Positions 14,700 to 26,700 of a DNA stretch of 64,000 nucleotides are shown here, one piece after another. The first letter of the stretch is position 1, and the number at the start of each line of letters is the position of its first letter. The stretch is taken from positions 92,686,911 to 92,750,910 of the forward strand of contig NC_084795.1 of assembly GCF_963169125.1 (NCBI RefSeq), written 5' to 3'. The translations under genes and the position numbers were made by a program. The DNA comes from Humulus lupulus. Taxonomy: Eukaryota > Streptophyta > Magnoliopsida > Rosales > Cannabaceae. The notes under the pieces were generated by a model. That model was given only the letters and a program-made list of their open reading frames with translations. It searched no databases and had not been told where the DNA came from.

Positions 14700-15500
14700 G
14701 CAAACTTCATCTCGCGTACTTTAGAGTTAAAATATCGAGCGACCTTTTGTTGATGAGCTGCTACTCATAGCTGAGCCTTTTCTTTCCATTCTTCTATCAC
14801 TGATGACTACATCAGCAACTAGTGATTAGTATTTTGGTCGTATATTAGACTTCGATGTGAGGGTGGATCTAACTCAATTGGTAGCATGGCTTCATACCCA
14901 TATGCTAGAGAAAATGTTGTATGACCCGTTGTTATTCGATGTGTTGTTCTATACGACCAGAGGACTTCGAGTAATTCTTCTGGCCAAGATCCCTTTGCAT
15001 GTTTGAGTCTTTTCTTCAGGGTGTCCTTTATCATTTTATTCACAACGTTGACTTGTCCATTTGCTTGCAGATGTGCTATAGATGGGAAGCTTTTAGCTAT
15101 GCCATGTCATTCGTAGAAATTAGTGAATAGGTTACTGTCTAATTGTGTGCCATTCTCCGATACTATCTTCATTGGAAGTCCATATCGACACACTATGTTT
15201 TTTACGAAGAAATCTAGAACTTTCTTGGTCGTGATTGTTGCGAATGGTTCAGATTCTACCCATTTGGTGAAGTAGTCGACAACTACTACTGTGTATTTTA
15301 CACCCCCCATTTCCTATTGGCAAAGATCCGATCATGTCTATTCCCCAGACTGCAAATGGCCAAGGGCTTGGCATCTATTTCATCTCATTTGGGGCTACTC
15401 AAGGTATCTTGGAAAATCGTTGGTACTTGTTGCATTTCTTCACAAATTCCATTGCATCCTCATTCATTGTAGGCCAGAAGTACCCTTGTCGTAGGATCTT
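14700..15500 (-). pseudogene. Element C integrase (zinc-binding and catalytic core), decayed
   Basis: Minus-strand pieces read as a Tat-lineage integrase. There is a zinc-binding segment ending KKCNKYQRF (about 15440-15470) and a WGIDMIGSLP stretch with the first catalytic Asp. VVVVDYFTKWVES and SENGTQLDSN follow at 15107-15310, with Glu replacing Ser in the usual SDNGTQF (the Asp of this motif is N-shifted or lost), then LWSYRTTHR and PFSLAYG-like motifs at 14819-15043. Stops and frameshifts separate the pieces. As in element B, the last zinc-ligand Cys of the HHCC motif is Tyr. Confidence 0.8.
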
Positions 15501-16865
15501 CTTTCATAAACTATGCTCCCCAATATGGTCCCCGCCAAACCCTTCATGTACTTCTCATAATAGTTCCTTAGCTTTTTCTTTGGGGATACATCACAGTGAG
15601 GGCATAGAATATACTTGTTGATAGAAAGTTCCATCCACTAGAATAAATCGGGCAGACTATCTCTGTAGTTTCTTCGATTCATTCCTTTTTGCTGGCAATA
15701 TTCCCTGGTCGAGGTATTGGATGATGGAAATCATCCAAGTATCAGCTGCATGTATAACCAACACGATCATCTACTTATATGTTGGGGGTTGATAATGTTC
15801 AACCGGTACTATATTTAGCATATCTGCATCTTTGGAACTTGCTAACTTCGCCAATGCGTCAGCGTTGAAATTTTGGTTGCGGGGTACTTGTTACAATGTA
15901 TACTTTTCGAATTGCACTAACAATTCTTTTGCTTTGTTTAGATACGCGACCATTTTCAACCCTCTGGCCTGATATTCTCCTAGAATCTGATTAACAACCA
16001 GTTGTGAATCAATGTATATCTCTAGTGATTTCACCATTACATCCTTGGCTAGTCTTAATCTTGTGAGCAATGCTTCATATTAAGCTTCATTGTTGGATGT
16101 AATAAAGCCAAATCTAAGTGCAAAGTGAAATTGATGCCCTTACGGTTTTATAAGAATTAATCCTGCCTTGGAGTTGTGTTTGTTGGAAGACCCGTCAACA
16201 AACAACTTCCAGGTGGGAATTTCCACTTGCACTTACATTCTTGGCATTTGCTCGCATGTTGGAAGATCGGTGAATTCAGCTACAAAATCTGCCAATGCTT
16301 GGACCTTCATTATTATTCGTGGTAAGTAAGAAATATCGAACTGCCCTAACTCTACGACCCATTTCAATAGTCAACCAACGACTTCTAGTTTTTGCAAAAC
16401 TTGTCGTAATGGTTGGTCGGTGAAAACTATTATGGGGTGAGCTTGAAAATAGGGTTGCAGCTTTCTTGATGCCAATAACAAGCAATAAGTCAACTTCTCA
16501 ATAGTCGGATACCGTGATTCTACTCCTACTAGCCTCTTGCTTATATAATATACTGCCTTTTGAATGCTATTCTCTTTCCTAATCAAAACGACACTAGCAA
16601 CATATTCTGTTATTGCTAGGTAGATGTACAAAGTTTCTCCTTTGACCGGTTTGGATAGAACAGGAGGTTGAGCCATTTTCTTCTTAAGTGTTTGAAAGGT
16701 CTGCTCGCACTCTTCTGTCCATTCAAACTTCTTGTTTCCCCTGAGTAGATTAAAAAACTGGATACACTTGTCGATATATTTTGAGATGAATCTGCTCAGG
16801 GTAGCAATTCTTCCTGTTAGACTATGTAAATCTTTAATCTTGGTGGGTGATTTTATGTTGATCAA
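15501..16865 (-). pseudogene. Element C dual RNase H region, decayed
   Basis: The segment 16865 to 16371 is the first, ordinary RNase H plus RT connection, with GNKKFEWTEECEQTF, LYIYLAITE and KAVYYISKRLVGVESRY. Further along, about 16240 to 15960, a second RNase H of the archaeal-like type is recognisable from VDGSSN, ALRFGF, SNNEA and IDSQLVVNQILGEYQARG. A second RNase H between the first one and the integrase is a hallmark of the Tat lineage. The frame is broken by several stops after 16371. Confidence 0.8.
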
Positions 16866-18620
16866 TGCTTGAATTTTTTTGGGATTAGCTTCTATTCCTC
16901 ATGAGTTCACTATGAACCTCAAAAACTTCCCTGATCCGACTCCAAAAGAACACTTGAGAGGGTTAAGTTTCATCTGATAATTTTTCAAGATGTTGAAGCA
17001 TTCCTGTAAATCCTTGACATGCTCTCTAGCTTTTTTCGACTTGACCAACATATCATCGATGTATACTTCCATATTATTGTTGATCTATTCTTTAAACATG
17101 TGATTTACTAGTTGTTGGTAAGTCGCACCAGCATTTTTCAAACCGAAAGGCATTATTTTATAGCAGTATAGCCTGATATGTGTTCGAAAGTTGGTGTGTT
17201 CCTCATCAGGTGGGTGCATACTTACAGGATTATAGCCAGAGTATGCATACTTATTTCACGCCCTGATGTAGCATCGACCAGCTGGTCAATCCTTGGTAGT
17301 GGAAAACAATCCTTTGGGCAAACTTTATTTAGGTCTATAAAATCCACACAAGCCCTCCATTTACCATTTGGCTTTGGGACTAATACAAGATTGGAGATCC
17401 ATGATGGATAAAATGCCACCCTAATGAATTTGTTTTCCTTAAGCTTCTCGACCTCTTCTTTTAGTGCTTTGGACATATCTTTGTTGAGCAACCTTCTTTT
17501 TTCCTGGATTGGTGGGTGATTTTTATCGATGTTCAGGACATGACTAATAACTGTCGGATCGATTCCCACCATATCTTTATGTGACCAGGAAAATATTTCT
17601 TGACTCTTTCTCAAAAACTCCACAAGTTCTTTTTTGATCGTTGTTTCTAAGTTTTATCGACTTTCACAACTCTGGTCGGTTGTTCCTCTTCTAATTGGAT
17701 ATCCCTGAGATCCTCCATAGGTCCAATTTCCTCCTTAAAATCCCCAAAGTGAGGATCTATGTCTTCATCCTAATTTTGGGCAACACCACATTTGGTGACT
17801 TGTTCACCAGATTGGGCATTTTGTTCGCTAATTCCTTGCAACCTTTTCTTTGACCCGCTAGAGTTGCTCAAGGGAATGAGGCCACTCCCCTCTCTATATT
17901 TCTTTGCCTTGTTAATAGAGGATTTATAACATTCTCTTGCCTCCCTTTGATTTGTGAACATGCACCCAATTCCTGCATCTGTTGGGAATTTCATGGCTAG
18001 AGGCCACATCGAAGTCACTGCTCTTACTCTACCAGGATGCATATTCTGATCACAACATTATATGCGGAAGGGAAATCAACTAATATAAAAGTAGTGAGTA
18101 ATGTCATGTTCGCAGGTGCAGTCCATACTGTGACTGGAAGTCTGGTAGACCCTGGTCGACCCTGTAGGTGCGAGTCCTTCACCAGAGAAACCATAGATGG
18201 TTTGGTTGTGTGGTTCTAGATCTTGTACCAATAACTTCATTCTTTATAAAGACAATTCTTAAAGTATATTTATTGAGCTTACAGTGTCCACCAACATTCT
18301 CTTCATCATCATGTTGGTGATTTGGACATCCACGACCAGGGGATCTATGTGGGGGAACCGAACATGTTGTGCGTCAAGTTCAGAGAAGGTTATACAATCC
18401 TTCCATATTCGAGCTTATTTTAGACTTCTCTCTTTGACAACTAGCATTTCAATATCTTGCTTGTGACGTAGGGTCCTTGCATACCTCTCTCTTGCCTTAC
18501 CACTGTCACCAACTAAGTGTGGTCCGCCCCAAATAGTGAGCAAAGTGCCCACGACCAGGGCTGGCTGCAGAGAAGGCGAGCGTTGGCGTACACGTGCCTA
18601 CTCGTTGCCTCCATTAGCTC
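16866..18620 (-). pseudogene. Element C protease and reverse transcriptase, decayed
   Basis: The best part, 17623 to 17222, reads SWSHKDMVGIDP, then KPNGKWRACVDFIDLNKVCP and CFPLPRIDQLVD, the N-terminal RT motifs also present in element B. Downstream, frameshifts and stops break the catalytic region (remnant MICWSSR for the Y-x-DD motif near 17040). Upstream, 18042 to 17770 reads PGRVRAVTSMWPLAMKFPT, which lies between protease and RT in this family. Remnants of the protease region (YGFSGEG) lie near 18200. No functional enzyme can come from this copy. Confidence 0.75.
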
Positions 18621-20539
18621 CATGTTGGGGATTATCCCCTGCTCGCATATAGTTTCTCAGATGTCCTTGACGTATCAGAAACTCAATCTCATCTTTCAGA
18701 TGGTTGCATTCATTTGTATCATGGCCATAATAATTATGGAAGCGACAAAACTTTGTTGCGTCTCTTTTTGAAATGTCTTTCCTGATGGGGGTTGGTCGCC
18801 TAAGAGGTACAGTGGTGTGGTTGGCCTGGTACACCTCTGCTTAGCTGTCGACCAGGGCCATATAATTGGTGAACCTTGGTTCATATCTATTCTGTTTAGG
18901 GCGCTTATTATCAGATACATACATTTCAGTGCTTTCCCATTTTCCACCATTTTTGTTATTGTTCTTTCCACCGTTGTTGGGCTTACTAGAGCCGCTAACA
19001 GCTTTGGATGGCTCTTTTTTTTTTGTTCTAATCAGTGTTTAGAGCTTTTCCTTCATTAGCGATAGCCTCCTCTAACTTGATATATTTGTCTGCTCGGTTG
19101 AAAAACTCTTGGGGTTGTTTTGACTCTATTTTTTTGTAAACTACTCCATAGTGGGGATTGGCGTTGTACCCCAGCTGTAATAGCCATTATCTTTCCTTCA
19201 TCTCCCATTGTTTTGGCATGAGAAACTGCTCTCATGGACCTCTGAATATACTATTTGAGAGACTCTCCTTCCTTTTGCCTGATATCAACCAGTTGATTTG
19301 CTTTTGTTGGATGTATGCGACCAACATAAAATTTTCCGTCAAACTTCTTGACTAACATTTCCCATGAAGTATACTGGCTGGTGGAAATTTAAAATACCAC
19401 TCCTGAGCAGCATCAGATAAAGTGATAGGGAAAATCCTGCATCGAGCATCTTCAGATACCTTCTGAATATCCATCTGCATCTCAAATTTGTTTACATATG
19501 ATAATGGATCTTTTCTTCCAGTATAGCTGGGCAGCACATGAATTTTGAATTTAATGGGAATTTTAACCATGGCAATCCATTTAATGGAAGGAATGCCTTT
19601 CCTCTGATCATAGTCTATGTGAGATGTTTTGTTGCCGACCAGCTGTTGTACTGCCTGGTTCAAAACATCTATTTGGGCTTGGACAACAGTTGGTATTGTA
19701 GGGGCAGGAGCAGTCGCAACATGGATATGCTCATCATACCTTTCCATTCAGTTGTTCAGCATATCCCTTAGGTCTTCATCTCTTCATCTTTGCTCTGATG
19801 CTCCTCGTCGATCAAAGACATTAGGCTTCCTTGGCTACCCCCTGCGTTCTGACTTGCTGGTCGATTATTTATTGGTGGAGGGTCTTGCTGCCTGAATCTT
19901 TGCTCATCAGATTGACCAGCATTTCTTCTTGGATTTCTGTTGTATCCAGAATCCCCTTCGTTGTAATCATGCACATCTTTAAACTACGACATGTGAGTGT
20001 GTGGCCTGCTATATGCACTATCGCCTTCTCTTCATCCAAAACTGTCTTAATAAACTGGAGAAGGCCTATGAGGTCTACGTTGGTCGCTAGGTCCAGGGAC
20101 ATTGTTATGTTGTGGGGGGTCTCTGACCGCAGAGCCTAAATTAGGCTGCCTCCTATTTCCTAAGGAAACATTTCCTGGTTCTCTCCCAGGTAGGATATGT
20201 TTGTCTGTTACAAGACGCCTTGGACTTCGAGGATGTTGTTTGTCCCTATTATGTCGAGGTAGTTGTTCGCTGACTTGACCAGGACAAGGAGGCTGATGCT
20301 ACTTAATACGTCTACTAGAATTCTGGGGTTGTTTTTAGGTTGGCTAGCCTGGTGTTGTTCTGGCTGGGACGATTTCGTGGTGGTTCAGGTTGAGGGTTTT
20401 GTGCAGGTCAAATTCCTTGTGCTAACTGTATAGTCGCCTCCTATGCCACAGTTGCATCCCTCTGACGACGATCCATCTCGGCTTGCCTATCATTGAGCTC
20501 TCGCCTTTGCCTGTCAATTTCCATTTCCTGCATGATCAT
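18598..20539 (-). pseudogene. Element C gag, main part, decayed
   Basis: The segment 19747 to 19352 is a Retrotrans_gag-type capsid with SYTGRKDPLSYVNKFEMQM and LSDAAQEWYFKFPPASI. It continues in pieces (KKFDGKFYVGRI, ANQLVDIRQKEGES) to about 19060. At 18834-18598 comes the Tat-type finger CRFHNYYGHDTNECNHLKDEIE, a CX2HX4HX4C arrangement that also occurs in element B. The N-terminal part (20000-20534) is Gln/Arg-rich and full of stops. The reading is cut at 20539 by element B and resumes at 35215. Confidence 0.78.
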
Positions 20540-21284
20540 TGTACGCCCTACATATCCACGGGCTATTAGCAAGCTGAGAAAGGGCATAATTATATCAACC
20601 ACGTGGATGCCATGTACCCGGAGCTGCTGTTACAAGGTCCTACCTCTTTAGCCCACCAAAGGCTTAATGAGATTACTAAGGAGTCAGGTCAGAAGTATGG
20701 ACACCATGAGCTGAGACTACATCGAGCTCGAGATACGAACTTGAGTTGGCACCTCTGACCTCTTATAAAGTCAACCACACAATGTAAACGTGCATATATC
20801 AGACCTCACGTGTCTGATCCATCCCTGAATTCTCGGACACGCAGCATAAACGTGCATGTTCAGGCACCCACGATTGGGTTGGGCCGTGCGGCCCATTATT
20901 CCCCTTACCTATTAATTAGATCACACTTCATTGTCAGGTTTTAGGAATTAATCATAAATGTCACAGAAGTGACATGATGGGTAAGAAGGTCACGGGATGA
21001 CCTCCCTTGCCAACCCCCAGGTGCCCTCTCCCTATAAATATGGAGACCCTGGGAGTTGCAAGGGGTTGGATTCTAATTTGTAAAGAAATACCCTGTAAGG
21101 AATATCAGAGAGATATCAATAATATTGGCTGGTGGACTAGAAGGATTTTAACCTTTGAACCACCTAAAAAAGTATTCGAGTTATAATTTTACTAAGAGAT
21201 CATTCATCTATTACGATTCATTATTTAGCACTAATCCCACTCCTTATTCTATTAATTATCTGTTGCTGAAGAACCGCGTCAACA
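20540..21284 (+). mobile_element. Element B 5' LTR
   Basis: The LTR begins TGTACGCCC and ends GTCAACA. A clear promoter, CCCTATAAATATGGAG, has its TATA box at 21033-21040, and transcription of gag-pol should start about 30 bp later. The 3' LTR has the same box at 34963-34970. Confidence 0.93.
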
Positions 21285-21356
21285 GTTTGGTGCTTTTCAT
21301 TGAGAGGCTGTTAGATTGGTGCTTTCGTTGAGAGGCTGTTAGATTGGTGCTATCGC
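21285..21356 (+). repeat. Primer-site region repeated about 2.5 times, 28-29 bp unit
   Basis: Immediately after the 5' LTR, TTGGTGCTTTTCATTGAGAG occurs at 21287. Near copies start at 21316 and 21344, joined by GCTGTTAGA. The first copy sits where the primer binding site should be, and element C has the same motif next to its 5' LTR (about 35472-35490). I could not assign the motif to a particular tRNA with certainty. Confidence 0.8.
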
Positions 21357-21368
21357 AAATACCCAACC

Positions 21369-23722
21369 ATGGTAGTTACTCGCTCAAGACATGGTAACGA
21401 GGCGGACCAACGTGATGGGCAGGAGGCCCATCATGCCGCCATGTCCGATGATCAGAACCTTGAGGGTCAGCAGCGGCCGGGCAAGCAGCCAATAGGCCAA
21501 GACGACACTGGGAGTTCAGCTCCCCGACCGCCCAATCCGAACCCAAATTTCTACACGGCGGTAGAAATGGAAAATGCTCAGTTGAGCAGTCAGCTGGCGA
21601 AAGCTAACCAGCAGATTCAAGAGGTTTTGGCCGACTACCCCCTCTTACAACCGACGCTAACGTCAGAAAGAGGCAAGGCGAGACTCATAAGTCCCGCCGG
21701 GGTAATCGGTTCAGGCCCAGTTGGTTGGTCAGACCCCCAACATCAAATTCTACTCCCACATCGCACCACCGGGAAACCACATTTGAGGAACTTCCTAGGG
21801 CCGAGCAGCAATACAGCCGATTGGTTCGGACCTCAACTCCCAGCTCACTTCAGCCCTCGAGTGTACCTAGGAGGGCTCGAGGAAGCTCGCGAAGGAGATC
21901 CGGGAAAGGCTCACAACGATAGCCTGCCCCGGCCAGCCGTCCTGCACCCCGCTCAGATCACCGAGCACAGGACGCGGAGGATGGTAGAGTGGAGCGGCCG
22001 TGACCTAACTTGATCCGCCCTGACAGCACTAGGATTGCATCCGCGGTCAGGCATCCTCCTTCACCAATAAGATACCCGTATCCTCCCCGGCCAGTCCGAG
22101 ACATTCCGACTCATGGGAGCAGTAGGAGAAATCGTCCTTCCGTCGGACCTTCCCATCGTAGTTGGGCGCCCAGAGAAGTCCCGGATCCTCATCCCTAGAG
22201 GCAGGCTCCAAGCTTCTCAAATGGGAGCTATTGGACCGGAAGCCGCCGAAGTGACCTCTTCGGCGGAGACCTGCGCCAACACTGGAGCTCGGCGCAAAGT
22301 CCTCAGGCCGCCCTGAGGGGCGGCCTCTGAGATCGTCTAAACTCTCAAAGGGGAGATCCGGTGGGAAATGGCAGCCATGCTCGCCAAAGGGAAGACCTGT
22401 TCGAAGTACGCGATAGCGGGAACGTCCCATATAACCTTTCCCAAGATAGGAGGGGCGATAACCCGCCAAACGCGTACAATGGATCCGGAGCTGTTAAACA
22501 ACCCCGGAACAACCAAGGAAGTCAGGACAAAACCCTTGAGCATCTGGCTTAGATGGAGGAGCTAATGAGGAAGCTCTTATCAGAAAAAGAAAAAGATGAG
22601 TATGATTCAGGGGACGAACTTGAGCTCTTCGCCCCCAGCATAGCAACAATGACATATCCACTTGGTTTCCGTATGCCGCACTTGTCCAAATTCAACGGAG
22701 ACGGGGATCCGTCAGATCATCTGGGTATGTTCAATACCTTAATGATGGCCCACAACATTGGTCCCAAGCTGAGGTGATTAATATTTTCGTCCACCTTCAC
22801 TGGGCCAGCCAGACAATGGTTCAAACAGAGTAAGAAGCAATCAATCAACTCGTGGAAAACTTTCTCTACTGACTTCAAGAGAGAATTCTAAGCTTCCCAA
22901 GCTGCCCGTGTCAAGGCCGATACCCTGGCAAACGTAAGGCAGCAACCCGACGAGCCTCTGAAGGCTTACCTGAGCAGATTTGCGAACGTCACTGCTCGGG
23001 CCAGAGACGTAGATGACAGCTCCAAGCTCATGACTTTGAGGACTGGGATCCTCGTCGGAGGAGGACTCTGGGAAGAGATACAGAGGAAGGGAGTCATCAC
23101 CGTAAATGAATTCCTAAATAGGGCCCAGGGATGGATAAACCTGGAGGAGGCACGAGCATCAGCCGCGGGAACCAGCCAAGCCCCCGAGTAGCCCGCTGGA
23201 GTGGGAACAGACGTCGTGTTAGCGACCCAAACCGTTACACAGAATAACCAATTTGGTGGAGGCAAGAGAAAGGGGAGCAGTGAGGGCAACCAGCACGGCC
23301 CAAAGAAGAACAAGTCCGTAGAAAAATTTAAGCTGATCTACACGACTTACACCAAGCTCACCCATTCTAGGGAGAACATCTTCCTAGCAAATTATGCTCA
23401 CCTCCCCTGGAAGAAGCCGGAACCGTTGAAGCACCAGAAAGGTAAGCGAGACCCTTCCAAGTTTTGTCGGTTCCACAACGACATTGGCCACAATACCGAT
23501 GATTGTAGGCACCTGAAGGATGAGATCGAGACTCTCATCAGAGTCGGACCCTTGGCTCAGTATGCGCGGAATAGAGTTCCCATCGGTCATCCAGCTCCGG
23601 AAGTCCCAATAAGTCAGCCCGGATCTCGGGTAGATCAGGACGTCCCTCCTCCCGTGATAGGAGGAGAGATCTCCACAATCTCTGGAGGTCCCCATCTGGC
23701 TGGCACGAGCAGAGGTGCCTAA
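21369..23722 (+). pseudogene. Element B gag, one frameshift and several stops
   Basis: Translation plausibly starts at the ATG at 21369 (MVVTRSRHGNEADQ). A coiled-coil-like stretch, MENAQLSSQLAKANQQIQE, follows. Around 21670 the coding frame shifts; the continuation, with TTFEELPRAEQQYSRL, lies in the frame that runs on to the end of pol. The capsid region begins at 22553 with YPLGFRMPHLSKFNGDGDPS and continues through GPARQWFKQ to FLNRAQGWINLEEARA. A CX2HX4HX4C finger, CRFHNDIGHNTDDC, lies at about 23458-23500. Stops in the capsid frame are TGA 22775, TAA 22889, TAG 23189 and TAA 23720. The last could be the natural gag end. Gag would package element RNA. Confidence 0.85.
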
Positions 23723-23758
23723 AAGAGATACGTCAATGAACTTAAGGCTCATAATGGA

Positions 23759-26700
23759 GTGGAGTTCGTCCCTGAGCAGCATCTACCAAAGCAGCAACGA
23801 TTGGAGAGGCAACCAATCATATTTACTGAAGAAGATGCCAGCCACGTCCAGTTCCCTCATAACGACCCTCTGGTCATTGCCGTTCAGCTCGCTAATCGGA
23901 GGGTTAGGAGAGTACTGGTCGATAATGGGAGCTCGGTAAACCTACTGTTCCGGTCTACGCTGGAGAAGATGGGTTTGTCTGCCACCGAGCTGAAAGCCAC
24001 CTCCATGATGCTATACGGATTCTCTGGAGAAGGATCGGCGGCAATAGGAACGATCGAGTTGGTGATCACCTTGGGAGAGGGACCTCGGACAGTCTCGAAA
24101 CTCCTCGAGTTTGTGGTCATCGATTGTCCCACCGCGTACAATGCCATTTTGGGTCGACCTACACTAATAGCGTTTGAAGACATTACCTCCATCCGCCACC
24201 TCGCGTTAAAATTCCCCTCTTCCTCGGGGATATTCACGGTCCGTGGCGATCAACTTGCTTCCAGGGAATGCTACAACATTTCTATGAAGGGAAAATTAAA
24301 ACCCGGGCAGTTAACAATGACCGTCCAGGGCGGAAATGAGGAATCTCAGGAACTTGTGCCTAATCCTAAGATTGAAAAACCTCAGAATGCCAAAGGGGAA
24401 AATATCATCTTAAATGATGATATCGACCCCAGAATAGGCAAGGATAAATCCGAGCTCCAAGCTATCGAAGAGCTCGAGGAGGTAACTATTGATACACAAA
24501 ATCCCTCACAGATGGTAAAGCTCGGGAAGAATCTATGTGACGAAAGGAAGGCAGAGCTGATTAAGTTCCTGCAGGAGAACCTGGACGTGTTCCCATGGTC
24601 TCATGAGGACATGGTGGGGATCAGTCCGAGCGTCATCATGCACACCCTCCACTTGGATAAAAGCGTGCTTGCGAAATCCCAGAAACAGAGGCGCCTAGGA
24701 ACAACCCGAGCTGAAGCCCTAGAAGAGGAAGTAGCCCGACTCTTAAAGTGTAGCTTTATCCGTGAAGCTAAGTTCCCGGTCTGGGTCGCCAATCCTGTGT
24801 TGGTCCTGAAGCCCAACGGGAAATGGCGGACCTGCATCGAATTCTCCGATTTGAACAAAGCCTGCCCCAAAGAATGCTTCCCCTTGCCGAGGATCGACCA
24901 ATTGGTAGACGCCATGGCGGGGCACGAGCTCATGTCCTTTATGGATGCGTATTCGGGCTATAATCAGATTGCTATGAACCCAGCAGACCAGGAACACACT
25001 AGCTTCATGACCCCAACTAACGTTTATTGTTACAAGGTCATGCCCTTCGGGCTGAAGAACGCTGGAGCTACATACCAGAGGTTGGTAAATAGGATGTTTG
25101 CCAACCAGATCAGGAAGAACATGGAAGTGTACGTTGACGACATGCTGGTCAAGTAAAAAACTACCGATAACCATGTTTCTGACCTGGAGGAATGCTTTAA
25201 GATACTGAGAGAGTACGACATGAGGCTTAGCCCGCAGAAGTGCACTTTCGGGGTCGCATCAGGGAAATTCCTAGGTTTCATTGTCAATACCAGAGGGATC
25301 GAGGCAAACCCCGATAAGATCAGGTCGCTGCTCGAGATGCCCTCACCTTGGTCGCAAAAGGATGTTCAGGGTCTGACAGGAAGGGTGGTGGCCCTTAATC
25401 TGTTTATTTCTAAATCTACCGACAAGTGTCTGCCATTCTACAACCTACTCTGGGGGAATAAGAAGTTTGAATGGACCGAGGAGTGCGAACGTGCCTTCCT
25501 CGACCTGAAAGCACATTTAGCCGAGCTGCCCGTATTGTCCAAACCAACGGCAGGAGAGCCTCTTTTCCTTTACCTAGCTATCACGGAAGATGCAGCTAGT
25601 GCCGTATTAGTCCGAGAAGAAGACCGGTCTCAGAAGCCAGTTTATTACATCAGCAAGAGGCTTCTCGAAGCTGAGTCCCGGTATTCGTTAATGGAAAAGA
25701 TGGCTTTCTGTCTCATTATGGCCTCCCGAAAGCTCAGGCCGTATTTCTAGTTCCACTCAATACATGTCATAACCGATCAGCCTTTAAGGCAGGTTTTGCA
25801 AAAACCTGAAGCATCGGGACGTCTGTTGAAGTGGGCTATTGAGCTCAGCCAGTTCAAGATTTTGTACATACCGCGAACTGCAATAAAAAGCCAAGCCCTG
25901 GCTGATTTTGTGGCAGAATGCACAGGATTTCGAGAAGATCCTGTGGAAGATTCAACCCAGACCGCCATAGTCCAGGCCTCCTTAGTCCAGACCTCATGGA
26001 AGGTCTTTGTAGATGGCTTGTCTAACGAGAACGGCTCCGGGGTTGGAATCATTTTGATATCCCCAGAAGGACATCGATTCCACTCGGCGTTGAGATTTGG
26101 ATTCAAAGCGTCCAACAACGAGGCTGAATACGAAGCTTTACTGGCCGAGCTAAGGGTGGCCCAGGAGCTGAAGGCCAGCTCCGTTCAGTGTTACAGCGAT
26201 TCCCAGCTTGTGGTAAACCAAGTGCTAGGTGAATACCAAGCATGAGGAACCAAGATGGCTGCTTACCTGGCCAAGGTAAGGAGCGAGCTGTCTGCATTCG
26301 AGCGTGGCTCAATCGAGCATATACCTCGGGAGCAGAATGCCAATGCGGACGCCCTGGAAAAACTTGCTACCTTTGGAGAGATGGAGACTTTGGGGTTAGT
26401 GCCGGTAGAATTCTTGAAAAAACCAAGCATAGAAGAAGTCGGGGCGAAGGTTGAGATGATCGACGCCAGACCGACCTGGATGACCCCCATCCTCGAATAT
26501 CTCACAGCAGGAAAGTTACATGAAGAGAAAAATGATGCAAGGCGGTTACTTTACCAGGCTCCAAGGTATACAGTGGTAGATGGGATATTATACTGGCATG
26601 GATTACCTCTCCTACGGTGTGTTCTGCCAGGCGAAGCGAAGACCATTTTGCAGGAAGTACACGAGGGTTTTTGCGGAGATCACACTGGGGGGCAAAGCTT

